A DNA stretch of 42,772 nucleotides, taken from contig NZ_JADHDY010000022.1 of assembly GCF_016820535.1 (NCBI RefSeq), positions 11,525-54,296 on the forward strand, written 5' to 3'. This DNA comes from Sporosarcina beigongshangi. Its GTDB lineage: Bacteria; Actinomycetota; Actinomycetes; Actinomycetales; Micrococcaceae. The notes under the pieces were generated by a model that was not told where the DNA came from, did no database searches, and was given only the letters and a program-made list of their open reading frames with translations. The translations under genes were made by a program, and so were the position numbers. Below, piece after piece: positions 26,062 to 35,171 of the stretch. Each line of letters starts with the position of its first letter. The stretch's first letter is position 1.

Positions 26062-26840
26062 GAATTTGTTTTGTCGGCGACTCGCACCTTGGCCACGTCA
26101 AGCCGGCCTGGGACGAACTGGCCCAGGCCCACCCGCAGCTCGCGGTGGACTTCAAGATTGAACGTACCTACGGTGAAAAGCCCCTCGTGATACGGGATTC
26201 CGGGCTGGGGGAGCACGACGCGCCGTCCGTGTTCGACGACATCCGGCTGGTCTACGGCGAGGTCCTGGACTGCGCCCGCTACGAGGTCTTCGTGGTGTTC
26301 GGCATGCACTACTCCATGAACACCCTCGCCAGGACCTACCCGCGCTTCCGCAGCGACCACCAGGCCCAGGGTGCCGGCGCCTACATGCTCTCGGGCGAGG
26401 CGTACCAGGATTCCGCCAACGAGCTGCTCATGAGCCACAAGGCCGGGCGGATCATCCGTGCCCTGCGCGCCCGCACGGACAAGCCCATCGTCTATGTCCA
26501 GCAGCCGCACCCGCTGGAGTGGATCGCCGCCCGCGGGGACCTTGACTTCGGCTTCTACCGGGACGCGCTCGGCAACGGCGACGACGCCGGGCTCGCCGCC
26601 GTCTACTCCCGCTCGCTGGAACAACTCAAGCAGCTTGACGTGCACGTCCGCCCCCAGCCCACAGCCACCCGGTCGGGCAACATCTTCACGCAGGCCCGCT
26701 TCGGGCTGGCGGACCCCGCGGACGTCTCTCCGGAATCGCTGTACAGCCGCGGCGACTACTACCACATGAACAAGGACTACGGCCTGCTGGCCCTGGATGA
26801 CCTGTTCACCTCGGAAACGGGCGTCCTGTTCCGCCGGTAG
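26058..26840 (+). CDS. SGNH/GDSL-like hydrolase, last gene of block A
   Basis: A 260-residue protein with an N-terminal GDSH (residues 7-10, FVGDSHLGH), as in SGNH hydrolases, and a C-terminal DYYHMNKDYG, which supplies the D-x-x-H pair typical of the catalytic acid and His. No signal peptide. It overlaps the GSCFA gene by 4 bp. Likely an esterase or acyltransferase acting on the glycopolymer or its precursor; substrate not predictable. Block A ends here; the next gene, a methyltransferase, begins 100 bp later and looks unrelated. Confidence 0.75.
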   Translation: MRICFVGDSHLGHVKPAWDELAQAHPQLAVDFKIERTYGEKPLVIRDSGLGEHDAPSVFDDIRLVYGEVLDCARYEVFVVFGMHYSMNTLARTYPRFRSDHQAQGAGAYMLSGEAYQDSANELLMSHKAGRIIRALRARTDKPIVYVQQPHPLEWIAARGDLDFGFYRDALGNGDDAGLAAVYSRSLEQLKQLDVHVRPQPTATRSGNIFTQARFGLADPADVSPESLYSRGDYYHMNKDYGLLALDDLFTSETGVLFRR

Positions 26841-26940
26841 GCTTCCGGGGCGCCGCCGGCCGCAAGCCGCTAAACTGGGGCGTCGGCCAATCCGCCGACA
26901 CCGCACGCCCAGACAGGCCACACCAAGGAGCCCTTCGCCC

Positions 26941-28071
26941 ATGAGCACGCAGCCCACCCCCACCGTGAGCTGGACGCGCGACGGCGCCGAGCACACCGCC
27001 CGCTGGTTCTCCGCCAGCGGGGCAGCCGCGCCCAAGAAGGTCGCCGCCGTGGATGATTCCCTCACTGCCGACGACGCCTACCGCCTCGCCGCCCAGGGCA
27101 CCGCCATGCTGTGGCAGGGCGACTACCACAACGCCCGCCAGCTGCTCTCGGCCATGGCCCGCCGCCTGCCCGTCTTTTCCAGGTACGACGGCGAAGAGGT
27201 CGCCAAGGCCTTCTACCGCTACCGCCAGGGGAGGACGCAGCGGGCACGGATGCTCGGGCTGCTGCTGGTCCCGCTGGAGCCCGGACCCAAGGTCGCCCTG
27301 CGTCGCGCCCCGGACATCGCCGACGCGTGGGCAGCCGCCGCCGGCGACGTTGCGGAGGAAACCGTGACCCCGCTGCAGGACGTGCTGGGCGCCGTCGGTG
27401 CGTTCGAATGGCGCCGCAACGGCGTTTTTGTGCAGGAGCTGGACGCGGTCATCCAACCCCACTACGGCACCTTCGCGCCCATCCGCAGCGAGTATCTGGC
27501 TTTGGTGGACGAGGCGGAGCTTCCGTCCACGGATCTGGCATTCGACATTGGCACCGGCACGGGCGTCCTCGCCGCCATCCTCGCCAAGCGCGGCGTGAAG
27601 AAGGTCATCGCCACGGACACCGAACCCCGGGCCATCGAATGTGCCCGCGAGAACCTGGCCGCCCTCGGCCTGGACGGGATCGTCGAGCCAACCGAGGTCA
27701 GCATGTTCCCGGACGGGAAGGCGCCGCTCATTGTCTGCAACCCGCCGTGGCTGCCCGGCACTGCCAACACCCTCCTGGACAATGCGGTCTACGACCCCAA
27801 GAGCCGCATGCTCAAGGCGTTCATCACCGGGCTGCGCGCACACCTGGAGCCCCGGGGAGAGGGCTGGCTGATCATCTCGGACCTTGCCGAACACCTCGGC
27901 CTGCGCTCCCGCGAGGAACTGCTGCAGTGGATCGACAACGCCGGCCTGAAGGTCAGGGACAGGCTGGACACTGAGCCGCGCCACCCGCGTTCCATGGACC
28001 GCAGCGACCCCTTCTTCGATGCCCGCTCCCGCGAGGTCACCTCGCTGTGGAAGCTGGTGGCCCAGAGCTAG
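26941..28071 (+). CDS. class I SAM-dependent methyltransferase (PrmC/RsmC-like)
   Basis: A 376-residue protein. The ~190-residue N-terminal part is specific to this type. The C-terminal Rossmann domain has motif I DIGTGTGVLAAIL (Asp202 onward), the acidic TDTEPRAIE strand, and motif NPPW at residues 267-270, which marks methylation of a planar nitrogen (RNA base amino group or glutamine). It is therefore more likely an rRNA or protein methyltransferase than a sugar enzyme. AAGGAG 10 nt before the ATG is a good ribosome site. It stands between the two glycopolymer blocks and may be a core gene whose original neighbours have been separated. Confidence 0.85.
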   Translation: MSTQPTPTVSWTRDGAEHTARWFSASGAAAPKKVAAVDDSLTADDAYRLAAQGTAMLWQGDYHNARQLLSAMARRLPVFSRYDGEEVAKAFYRYRQGRTQRARMLGLLLVPLEPGPKVALRRAPDIADAWAAAAGDVAEETVTPLQDVLGAVGAFEWRRNGVFVQELDAVIQPHYGTFAPIRSEYLALVDEAELPSTDLAFDIGTGTGVLAAILAKRGVKKVIATDTEPRAIECARENLAALGLDGIVEPTEVSMFPDGKAPLIVCNPPWLPGTANTLLDNAVYDPKSRMLKAFITGLRAHLEPRGEGWLIISDLAEHLGLRSREELLQWIDNAGLKVRDRLDTEPRHPRSMDRSDPFFDARSREVTSLWKLVAQS

Positions 28072-28191
28072 CCACGCCGTTGCGTTCCGGAATTCAGCGA
28101 AATCTGTGATGTAGTCAAATAGATGCCCGCTCACGATCCTGCTGTTCTGAGAGCTGGCCTCAAATACGCCAGATCTCAATGAGGAGCCACC

Positions 28192-28749
28192 TTGGCAATT
28201 GGATACTTGTACATCACGCGCAATCTGGATGATGGCTGGGTCTATGCTGGTCAATCGAGCCGCTTGGATGAGCGGAATGTTTCTCAATACCTGGGCAGCG
28301 GGGACTTGATGCTCCAAGCGATCGAAGCACACGGAGTGTCCGCGTTCAAGAAAGAGATACTGGGATACTACGACAACCAGAACGATCTCGACTATGCCGA
28401 AATCCTTGAGATAGCCCGGCTCCGCGCAGAAGGTTTTGAACTATACAATTCTGGAGTCGGGGGCCCTCGCACAGAATCTCGGTTCATTGGTGCCATGAGA
28501 TGCGAATTTGGGGTGTCGCCAGTCGTTTTTTCGGCGTGGTATCGGGCAGTGAATTCTCATCCTGAGAAGGTGAAGGGCCTGCTATTAAGCGTCGGGCCAC
28601 CCTCCACCGAAGAGTTCTATTGGGAACTGGAGCGACAACTTCAAGTGACACAAGACCTAGGCAAGGTATGCGGCAAGTGTGCCGCTGGAATCACCCAAGT
28701 CTGTCGAACCAAGACAGGCAAACCTACACGCAACCATGCTGGACGATAG
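28192..28749 (+). CDS. GIY-YIG nuclease-domain protein
   Basis: A 185-residue protein. Residues 4-90 fit the GIY-YIG fold: GYLYITRN for the first strand, WVYAGQSSR for the YIG strand, then HGVSAFKKEIL and the metal-binding Glu region (AEILEIARLRAEGFELYN). The C-terminus has CGKCAAGITQVC, a possible metal-binding cluster. The start is TTG at 28192, chosen because AGGAG lies 6 nt upstream. GC content is lower than in the methyltransferase gene (about 52-57% on lines I counted), consistent with transfer. Most similar to phage or mobile GIY-YIG proteins; it may be a homing-type nuclease. No target site could be identified. Confidence 0.75.
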   Translation: MAIGYLYITRNLDDGWVYAGQSSRLDERNVSQYLGSGDLMLQAIEAHGVSAFKKEILGYYDNQNDLDYAEILEIARLRAEGFELYNSGVGGPRTESRFIGAMRCEFGVSPVVFSAWYRAVNSHPEKVKGLLLSVGPPSTEEFYWELERQLQVTQDLGKVCGKCAAGITQVCRTKTGKPTRNHAGR

Positions 28750-28990
28750 GTAAACGCAGGACCTCGATCAGGACCTATTTGCCAGAGCCGGCTGGCAGGG
28801 TGCTTCGGTTAGAACGCGGAGCAGCATAAACGACTCATACTTTGGGCAGATGCCTGATAGTTGTGATCAACTCAGTTGCTCACCAAAGCGTTCTCGCGGA
28901 ACACGAGCAGATGCTCCCTGATCACGGAGTTCTGTTGCTCCAATCTCTGCCCCAGGGCATCCAGGAGTGAGAAGTTTGGCTTCGGCCAGA

Positions 28991-29449
28991 TCACAGGCAG
29001 CCGCCGGTCGACGGGATCTTGGCTGCCGCGGCCGAGATTTGGGTCAGGGCCGTGTCGGACGGGATCTTGTTCTCGGACAGGATGAGTTCGGTGGCAGGGT
29101 TGCGCCCATACGTCGTAAACGTCCAGGAATGGTTCTCGGTCTCCTTCATGACCCAGTCCACGCCGTTGATGGTGACGCACTTGTCGGTCGTCGGGCCGGG
29201 CACCGTGACGCCGCAGCGCAGAACTGCCACGGAAGGATCGCCCCACGCCGCCGTGGCCTGGCTTGTGGTGGTGCGGCGTTTGGCGTCGGCCAGAGAATCC
29301 GGCAGTGCCACCATCATCGGTGCGCAGGCCGGATTGTTGGCATCGGCGGCCGCATCGATCGTTACGGAGGGGGCGCAGGCGGTCAAGACCAGCAGGGCGG
29401 TTGCCGCAAAGGGCACAGCCGTCCGCCAGGAACGAGAAATCAAAGGCAT
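28991..29449 (-). CDS. DUF3515-family lipoprotein
   Basis: A 152-residue lipoprotein. Signal peptide with lipobox LTAC (Cys25), followed by a domain with CAPMMVALPDSL, ATAAWGDPSVAVLRCGV and GVDWVMKETE, typical of DUF3515 proteins of actinobacteria. In mycobacteria the homologue (Rv2980) is immediately convergent with ddlA. Here it is still convergent with ddl but separated by an insert of about 17.8 kb. Function unknown; envelope-associated. The start at 29449 is the first ATG with a proper signal peptide; a longer frame extends into the LCP promoter region and is not credible. Confidence 0.88.
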   Translation of the reverse strand: MPLISRSWRTAVPFAATALLVLTACAPSVTIDAAADANNPACAPMMVALPDSLADAKRRTTTSQATAAWGDPSVAVLRCGVTVPGPTTDKCVTINGVDWVMKETENHSWTFTTYGRNPATELILSENKIPSDTALTQISAAAAKIPSTGGCL

Positions 29450-29586
29450 GCCTAGAAGCTTATCGGCTGAAGCTGGGAACCTCCTCGCCGATGACACGTC
29501 AGGGCGGCCTGGTCCGCCCCGCCACAATCCACAAACTTGACGACATTCAGCTGCCACGCAGCGATCGTCCAGAAATCCATGGCAGC

Positions 29587-30666
29587 ATGAAACATATGAC
29601 TGACCTCCTCGACGCAGCCGGACCGGGCGCGCCCGGACACGGCCCCCGGCGCGACAGCCGCAACCAACAACCCAAAAAGAAGAAGACCACACGCAACGTC
29701 CTCTTCTTTTTTCTTGGGCTTTTCGTGATTGCAGCCTTGGTTGCCACCCTCTTCGTGGCCAAGCTGGCCAATGACTTCAACAGCGGTGCGCAGACTATCA
29801 CCAAGGAGAAGGTTTTCCCCAAGGAGGAGGGCCGCCCGGCCGCGGCCACGAGCGGAGCCCAAAACATCCTGCTCCTCGGCAGCGACAGCCGCGGCGACGG
29901 CGTGGACATGGCGGAGCAGGGCCAGGCGTCCAACCAGCGCTCGGACACCATGATGTGGATCCACATTCCCGCGAACCGCAAGAACATCACCATGATGTCC
30001 ATCATGCGCGACACCTGGGTTGACATTCCAGGCGTCGGCGAGGCCAAGATCAACGCTGCCATGGCCTACGGCGGCGTCCCGCTCGTGGTCCAGACTCTCG
30101 AGGGCCTGTTCCAGAACCGCATCGACCACGTCGCCATCGTGGACTTTGAGGGCTTCAAGGCAATTACGGATGCCCTCGGCGGTGTCACCGTCCCGGTGAC
30201 CGTGCCGTTCACGTCAACGCACGGCGACCACACCTTCGCTGCAGGCCCGCAAAAGATGACCGGCGATGAGGCGCTCTCCTTCGTCCGTGAACGCTATGCC
30301 TTTTCCGACGGCGACTATCAGCGGGTGCGCAACCAGCAGCTCTTCCTCAAGGCGGTCATGAACACCGTGTTGACCCCGGCCACGCTCACCAACCCCCTGA
30401 AAATTAGCGAGCTGGTCAGCCAGGTCTCCCCGTATGTTTCCGTCGATGAGGGCCTGGATGCGGGAACCCTCGGTGCCCTCGCACTGAGTCTGCGCGACGT
30501 CCGCAGTGCAAATGTGATCTCTTTCACGCTGCCAAACCTGGGCACCGGAACCAGTGCGGACGGACAGTCCATTGTTATCAAGGACGACGCCGCGGTGCAG
30601 GGTATCGCGGACGCCCTCACCAAGGATTCGCTCGTGTCATACCTCTCCCAAAACGGTCTCGGCTGA
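29587..30666 (+). CDS. LytR-CpsA-Psr (LCP) family glycopolymer transferase
   Basis: A 359-residue protein with a basic cytoplasmic N-terminus (KKKKTTRN), one membrane helix (LFFFLGLFVIAALVATLF) and an extracellular LCP domain: LLLGSDSRG, MSIMRDTWVDIPG, INAAMAYGG and RYAFSDGDYQRVRNQQ. LCP enzymes transfer undecaprenyl-phosphate-linked anionic polymers onto peptidoglycan, so this is the likely attachment step for the polymer made by the locus. The start may be ATG 29587 or ATG 29596; neither has a strong ribosome site. It is divergent from the DUF3515 gene and opens block B. Confidence 0.92.
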   Translation: MKHMTDLLDAAGPGAPGHGPRRDSRNQQPKKKKTTRNVLFFFLGLFVIAALVATLFVAKLANDFNSGAQTITKEKVFPKEEGRPAAATSGAQNILLLGSDSRGDGVDMAEQGQASNQRSDTMMWIHIPANRKNITMMSIMRDTWVDIPGVGEAKINAAMAYGGVPLVVQTLEGLFQNRIDHVAIVDFEGFKAITDALGGVTVPVTVPFTSTHGDHTFAAGPQKMTGDEALSFVRERYAFSDGDYQRVRNQQLFLKAVMNTVLTPATLTNPLKISELVSQVSPYVSVDEGLDAGTLGALALSLRDVRSANVISFTLPNLGTGTSADGQSIVIKDDAAVQGIADALTKDSLVSYLSQNGLG

Positions 30667-30823
30667 GCCCTGCTTCCCGGAGCCGGCCGTGGAAATATGC
30701 GATAATAACGTGTTTGGACTTCGCGGTTTGATGGATTCTCGCCGCTGACAGTTCAACGCTCGTACTTTCTGCGGCCACGTCGTGGCCGGGGTGTTTGTGG
30801 ATGAAGGGGAAAACTTGGGGCTA

Positions 30824-31237
30824 ATGCTCACCCGCAGGTGGCCTGCCGCTGCCTTGGCGGCTGTTCTTATGGTGGTCCTCTGGAGCCTTTCGCTTTCAGG
30901 ACCTGCCCTGGCTGCCAGTGCCAGCCACTCCGGTGTCCCCGCAACAAGCCAGGCAACCGCTCAGTTGGCGTCCGCCCAGGCATCCGTCCCGCAGCAGGCT
31001 TCACCCACCCCCGCCAAGGCCGAGTACAAGTCCACACGGACAGCCACACCCAAGGTGGCTCCGAAGGGCAGCCCGTTCTATGTCCAGCTCATTGTCATTG
31101 CGCTGCTCGTTGCCCTGGGTATCGGCTACTTCAAGGTGATGGGTCATTCCGGCCGTCCAACTCCGTCAACCAAGGCCGAAAAAGCTGAAAAGGCCGAAAA
31201 GGCCGCGGCGGCAGAGAGCCAGCTCTCAGATGCTTGA
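30824..31237 (+). CDS. small membrane protein with signal peptide and C-terminal helix
   Basis: A 137-residue protein (from ATG 30824): N-terminal signal peptide ending near ALAAS, a ~75-residue Ala/Ser/Pro-rich extracellular stretch, one hydrophobic helix (QLIVIALLVALGIGYF), and a cytoplasmic tail with repeated KAEKAEKAEKA. A TTG at 30815 has a better-spaced ribosome site (GAAGGGG) and would add three residues. It overlaps the next glycosyltransferase gene by 8 bp, so it belongs to block B. I do not recognise the family. The layout suggests a membrane anchor or scaffold for the polymer machinery. Confidence 0.65.
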   Translation: MLTRRWPAAALAAVLMVVLWSLSLSGPALAASASHSGVPATSQATAQLASAQASVPQQASPTPAKAEYKSTRTATPKVAPKGSPFYVQLIVIALLVALGIGYFKVMGHSGRPTPSTKAEKAEKAEKAAAAESQLSDA

Positions 31238-32531
31238 AAAGTTCCGCGCGCAAAAGCGCGCCGCCTCAGGGGCTTCGGCCCGGAAAGGCGAAGCATCCGG
31301 CAAGCCCGCCGGGCAGGGCAAGCCCCTGCGCATCATGCTCATGATCCATTCCTACTGGCCGGAGAACAGCCCGCCACAGCGGCGCTGGACAACCCTCATC
31401 CGTGAGTTCCGCAAGGCGGACTGGAAAGTGGAAGTAGTCACCCCGGTGGCCCACTTTCCAGTGGGCAAGCGCACCCTTCCCAGGAACATTGCAGGGAGGC
31501 CATTACGCGGCCAACAGGGACCCCTGGGCGAGAGCATCAAGCGTGCCCCCTACATTCCCCACAGCGGCAACTCCCACATAGCCCGCATGGTGGACCAGCT
31601 GGTGTCAGCAGCCATGTCGGTGCCCGCTGGCTTGATGTGGCGCCGGGCTGAAGTCATCATTGTCACGGCCCCCAGCCTGCCCATCATGGTCGCCGGCTAC
31701 ATCGTGGCCAAGCTGCGCAGGGTCCCGCTCATTGTTGAAATGCGCGACGCCTGGCCAGACCTGGCCCGTGACGCCCGCATCGTCAAGGGCAGCGTCAAGA
31801 GCCTCGTGGAAAGGGTCGTTGAGGCCATCCAGCTGCGGGCCGACATGGTCGTCTCGGTGACGGAGGGCTTCGCCGACACCCTTCGCGCCCGCGGCGTAAA
31901 AAACGTGATCACTGTCAGCAACGGCCTGGACCTGGATTCTGTCCCGGTCTTTGACCCGCCCCAGCTGGAACGCGAAGTCTTTGAAGCCCTGTACCTCGGC
32001 AACCACGGCGAAAGCCAGCGGCTGGACGTCGTCATCCGGGCCAGCGCCCTTGTCGGCGACTCCATGATTTTGCACATGGTCGGCCACGGCACCCAACGCC
32101 CGGGCCTTATGGAGTTGGCGGCCGAGCTTAACGCTCCCGTCATCTTCCATGACTCCCTCCACGGCAAGGACGTCCTGGACCGCTACGAGAAGGCGGACAC
32201 CTGCATCGTTTCCCTGCGGGACGACTGGAAGTCCTTCGAAGCCACCGTGCCGTCCAAAACCTATGAAGTCATGTCCATTGGCCGGCACGTGACGGCAGTG
32301 GTCCGCGGCGAAGCGGCACGCATCGTCAAGGAAGCGGAGTGCGGTGACGTCGTCGCCTGGAAGGCCGAAGCCATTGCCGAGCTCTGGCGCGACCTCGCCG
32401 CCGACCGCAGCCGCCTCCGGACCGGCACTAGCGGCCGCGAGTGGGTCCGCAAGAATGCCAACTACCCCATGTTGGCCACACAATACATGGACGCCATCAA
32501 GGGCCTTGTCCGTGAAAGGAGTGCTGTTTAG
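31230..32531 (+). CDS. GT4-family glycosyltransferase
   Basis: A 433-residue GT-B glycosyltransferase. After a basic N-terminus comes IMLMIHSYWPENSPPQRRW, then VEMRDAWPDLARD and the C-terminal donor-site segment EATVPSKTYEVMSIGRHV, all typical of WcaI/WbuB-like GT4 enzymes of polysaccharide loci. No membrane helix; it acts on a lipid-linked intermediate at the inner face. The ATG overlaps the previous stop by 8 bp, and the stop shares one base with the next GTG. Confidence 0.88.
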   Translation: MLEKFRAQKRAASGASARKGEASGKPAGQGKPLRIMLMIHSYWPENSPPQRRWTTLIREFRKADWKVEVVTPVAHFPVGKRTLPRNIAGRPLRGQQGPLGESIKRAPYIPHSGNSHIARMVDQLVSAAMSVPAGLMWRRAEVIIVTAPSLPIMVAGYIVAKLRRVPLIVEMRDAWPDLARDARIVKGSVKSLVERVVEAIQLRADMVVSVTEGFADTLRARGVKNVITVSNGLDLDSVPVFDPPQLEREVFEALYLGNHGESQRLDVVIRASALVGDSMILHMVGHGTQRPGLMELAAELNAPVIFHDSLHGKDVLDRYEKADTCIVSLRDDWKSFEATVPSKTYEVMSIGRHVTAVVRGEAARIVKEAECGDVVAWKAEAIAELWRDLAADRSRLRTGTSGREWVRKNANYPMLATQYMDAIKGLVRERSAV

Positions 32532-34291
32532 TGGGGTTGTTGAAAAACTTCTCGCTGGCGGCGTCAACCGCGCTCCGGCATGTTTCAGATGATCCCGTGG
32601 TGCTCGTGCTGCAGCTCTCCCGCCGCCTGCCCGCCAAGATCGTGCAGCCCGCCGCCAAGGCCCTCTGCAAGGCGATGCCCTCGTCCACCGCGCCTGCCGC
32701 CCTGATCGCGGCGCATGTCGCCGGCGACAGCACCGGCCTGGAACGGCGCCTTGAAACGGCCCGCACCAGTGGCATCTCCGGCAATCGCGCCCGCCTGGCT
32801 GCGGACATCGCCCTGGCCGCCGGACAACCCGAATGGGCTGACCAATTCCTTCCCGCCGCCGCCGGCAGCGCTCGGCTGCCTGCCACGGTGGCCCGCCGCA
32901 AATGGTACGACGGCGACATGTCGGGTGCCGTCGCAGCCCTCGCCGGCCAGCGGGGGAGCCTGGGCAAACACCACGACCGGCTGGCCGGTGAACTGAAGAC
33001 ATTTTCCGGTTGGACCCCCGTGCTGCCGTCAGTGCACATGGTTCCGGTCCCCGGCCGGGTACTGCACTTCCTGACTAATTCGCTCCCGCACACTGCCAGC
33101 GGCTACGCACAGCGCAGCCATTCCATCATGGCGGCCCAGCGCGATGCCGGCTGGGATGTCCTGGCCGTGACCCGGCTGGGGTACCCCGTGCAGGTCGGCA
33201 AGGTGCTTGCTGCTGAGCAGGACGTTGTTGACGGCATCACCTACCAGCGGCTGCTGCCCCCGCACATGGCTGCCACCGCGGATGCCCGGATGCAGCAGGA
33301 GGCGGAAGAGCTCCTTCGTGCTGCCTTGGAGTTCCGTCCCGAAGTCCTCCACACCACCACCCATTTCGCCAACGGGCTTGTCGTGGATGCGGTGGCCCGG
33401 GCCCTCGGCATCCCGTGGGTGTATGAAGTCCGTGGCCAGTTGGCAGACACTTGGGCATCCACCCGCGCCGAGGCAGCCAAGGAGAGCCAGCGCTACCTGG
33501 ACTTCCAGGCCTGTGAAGCCTCGGCCATGAACGCTGCCAGCTCAGTCTTCACCCTGGGCGACACCATGAAGGAGAGCATCGTTGCCGCCGGCATCCCGGC
33601 GGGCAAGGTGCTGCTGGCACCCAACGCCGTCGGCGGCGAGTTTCTCGGTGAGCCCAAGGACCACGTGCAGGCAAGGTCAATGCTGGGGCTCGATCCTGAA
33701 CTGAACTACATCGGCACGGTCAGCTCGCTCGTCGACTATGAGGGCATGGACGACCTTCTTGACGCCTTTGCCATTTTGTCGCCTGACTTCCCCAAGTTAC
33801 GCGTGCTGATTGTGGGAAGTGGCACATCAGCCCCGTCACTGCAGGACCAGGCGAAACGCCTTGGCCTGTCGGACAAGGTCATCTTTACCGGCAGGGTTCC
33901 CCGCGAGTCCACGCCGGTTTACCATGCAGCACTTGATATTTTCGTTGTCCCCCGGAAGGATCTGGCGGTCACCCGTGCCGTGACCCCGCTCAAGCCGGTG
34001 GAGGCCCTGGCCAGCGCCCGCCCGGTCGTGGCAAGCAATTTGCCTGCTCTCCGTGAGATAGTGGAAGACAACGTTAACGGCAGGCTGAGTGCGGCGGATG
34101 ATTCCACCGACTTGGCCATGGTTTTGTCTGGGCTGTTAATGGACCCGGAACTGAGAGAGCGCCTGGGCGCGGCCGGTCGCAGCCGTGTACTGGAGACCCG
34201 CACATGGGCGGCAAATGCTGCTGCCTACAGCGCGGAGTACAAGAAAGTAGTTAAGTTGTCGTTGGAAAGTCGCAGTGGAACGCATGACTGA
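32531..34291 (+). CDS. GT4-family glycosyltransferase with N-terminal extension
   Basis: A 586-residue protein starting at GTG 32531, which shares its G with the previous stop codon. The N-terminal ~165 residues are helical and not recognised. The rest is a GT4 enzyme: HFLTNSLPHTASGYAQRSHS, VYEVRGQLADTW, VLIVGSGTSAPSL, and the donor-site block KPVEALASARPVVASNL. Acts on the glycopolymer. The stop overlaps the next gene (ABC permease) by 8 bp. Confidence 0.88.
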   Translation: MGLLKNFSLAASTALRHVSDDPVVLVLQLSRRLPAKIVQPAAKALCKAMPSSTAPAALIAAHVAGDSTGLERRLETARTSGISGNRARLAADIALAAGQPEWADQFLPAAAGSARLPATVARRKWYDGDMSGAVAALAGQRGSLGKHHDRLAGELKTFSGWTPVLPSVHMVPVPGRVLHFLTNSLPHTASGYAQRSHSIMAAQRDAGWDVLAVTRLGYPVQVGKVLAAEQDVVDGITYQRLLPPHMAATADARMQQEAEELLRAALEFRPEVLHTTTHFANGLVVDAVARALGIPWVYEVRGQLADTWASTRAEAAKESQRYLDFQACEASAMNAASSVFTLGDTMKESIVAAGIPAGKVLLAPNAVGGEFLGEPKDHVQARSMLGLDPELNYIGTVSSLVDYEGMDDLLDAFAILSPDFPKLRVLIVGSGTSAPSLQDQAKRLGLSDKVIFTGRVPRESTPVYHAALDIFVVPRKDLAVTRAVTPLKPVEALASARPVVASNLPALREIVEDNVNGRLSAADDSTDLAMVLSGLLMDPELRERLGAAGRSRVLETRTWAANAAAYSAEYKKVVKLSLESRSGTHD

Positions 34292-35171
34292 AGCTGTAGG
34301 GCAGCTGCCTCAGCCTGCTGCAGTACATGACGTCCCCGTAGACCTGAGCAAACTGAAAAGGGTTGGGGCGCGCCCCAAGTTCCTGGACTACCTCGTCCAG
34401 TTGTGGGACTTCCGCCAATTCACGTACTACGACGCGCGGGCCCGCATCCAAAGCGGCACCCGCCGCGACAAGTTGGGCAGTGCGTGGCTGATCCTGAACC
34501 CGATCTTCAACGGGCTCACGTACTTCCTGGTATTCGGCCTGCTGCTCAACACCAGCAAGGGCATCCCCAACTTCATCGGCTACCTGGTCATCGGCGTGTT
34601 CATGTACCAGATAACCTCGGGTGCCATCATGAGCGGTGCCCGCTCCATGCAGCAAAACAAGGCGCTGGTGCAGGGATTCAGCTTCCCCCGTGCTGCGCTG
34701 CCCATCGGTGTCAACCTGCGCGAATTCCTTGGCAACGTGCCCATGATCATCGCCATGCTGCTGATCGTCCTGGTGGTTCCGCCTGCAGAGCCCATTACCT
34801 GGCGCTGGCTGTTGTTGCTGCCGGTCTTGGCGCTGCAGTTTGCCTTCAACCTCGGCGTCGGGCTGATCCTTGCCCGCATGATCTCGAAGGTCAATGACAT
34901 CACGCACCTGCTGCCGTTCTTCCTTCGTCTCGTCATGTACTTGTCCGCGGTGTTCTACTCCCTGGACCGCTTCAAGGACCACCCCACCATCTTGAAGGTC
35001 ATGGAAGCCAACCCCATGTTCATCATCATCGACATCACCCGTGACGCGGTCCTGTATGGGGTAACCCCGTCGTTGATGTCCTGGGCCATGCTCACGGCAT
35101 GGGCGTCCATCGTGCTCGTTGTTGGCATGGTCTTCTTCTGGCGGGCGGAGGAATCCTATGTCAGGGGATAG
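34284..35171 (+). CDS. ABC-2 polysaccharide/teichoic acid export permease (Wzm/TagG type)
   Basis: A 295-residue membrane protein from ATG 34284 (a GTG at 34275 would add three residues). Six hydrophobic helices are visible (for example LTYFLVFGLLL, MIIAMLLIVLVV, WLLLLPVLALQFAF and AWASIVLVVGMVFFW). DARARIQSGTRRDKLGSAWLI before the first helix is the family's amphipathic region. With the ATPase at 35158 it forms the exporter that moves the lipid-linked polymer across the membrane. Overlaps the genes on both sides (8 bp and 14 bp). Confidence 0.93.
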   Translation: MTEAVGQLPQPAAVHDVPVDLSKLKRVGARPKFLDYLVQLWDFRQFTYYDARARIQSGTRRDKLGSAWLILNPIFNGLTYFLVFGLLLNTSKGIPNFIGYLVIGVFMYQITSGAIMSGARSMQQNKALVQGFSFPRAALPIGVNLREFLGNVPMIIAMLLIVLVVPPAEPITWRWLLLLPVLALQFAFNLGVGLILARMISKVNDITHLLPFFLRLVMYLSAVFYSLDRFKDHPTILKVMEANPMFIIIDITRDAVLYGVTPSLMSWAMLTAWASIVLVVGMVFFWRAEESYVRG

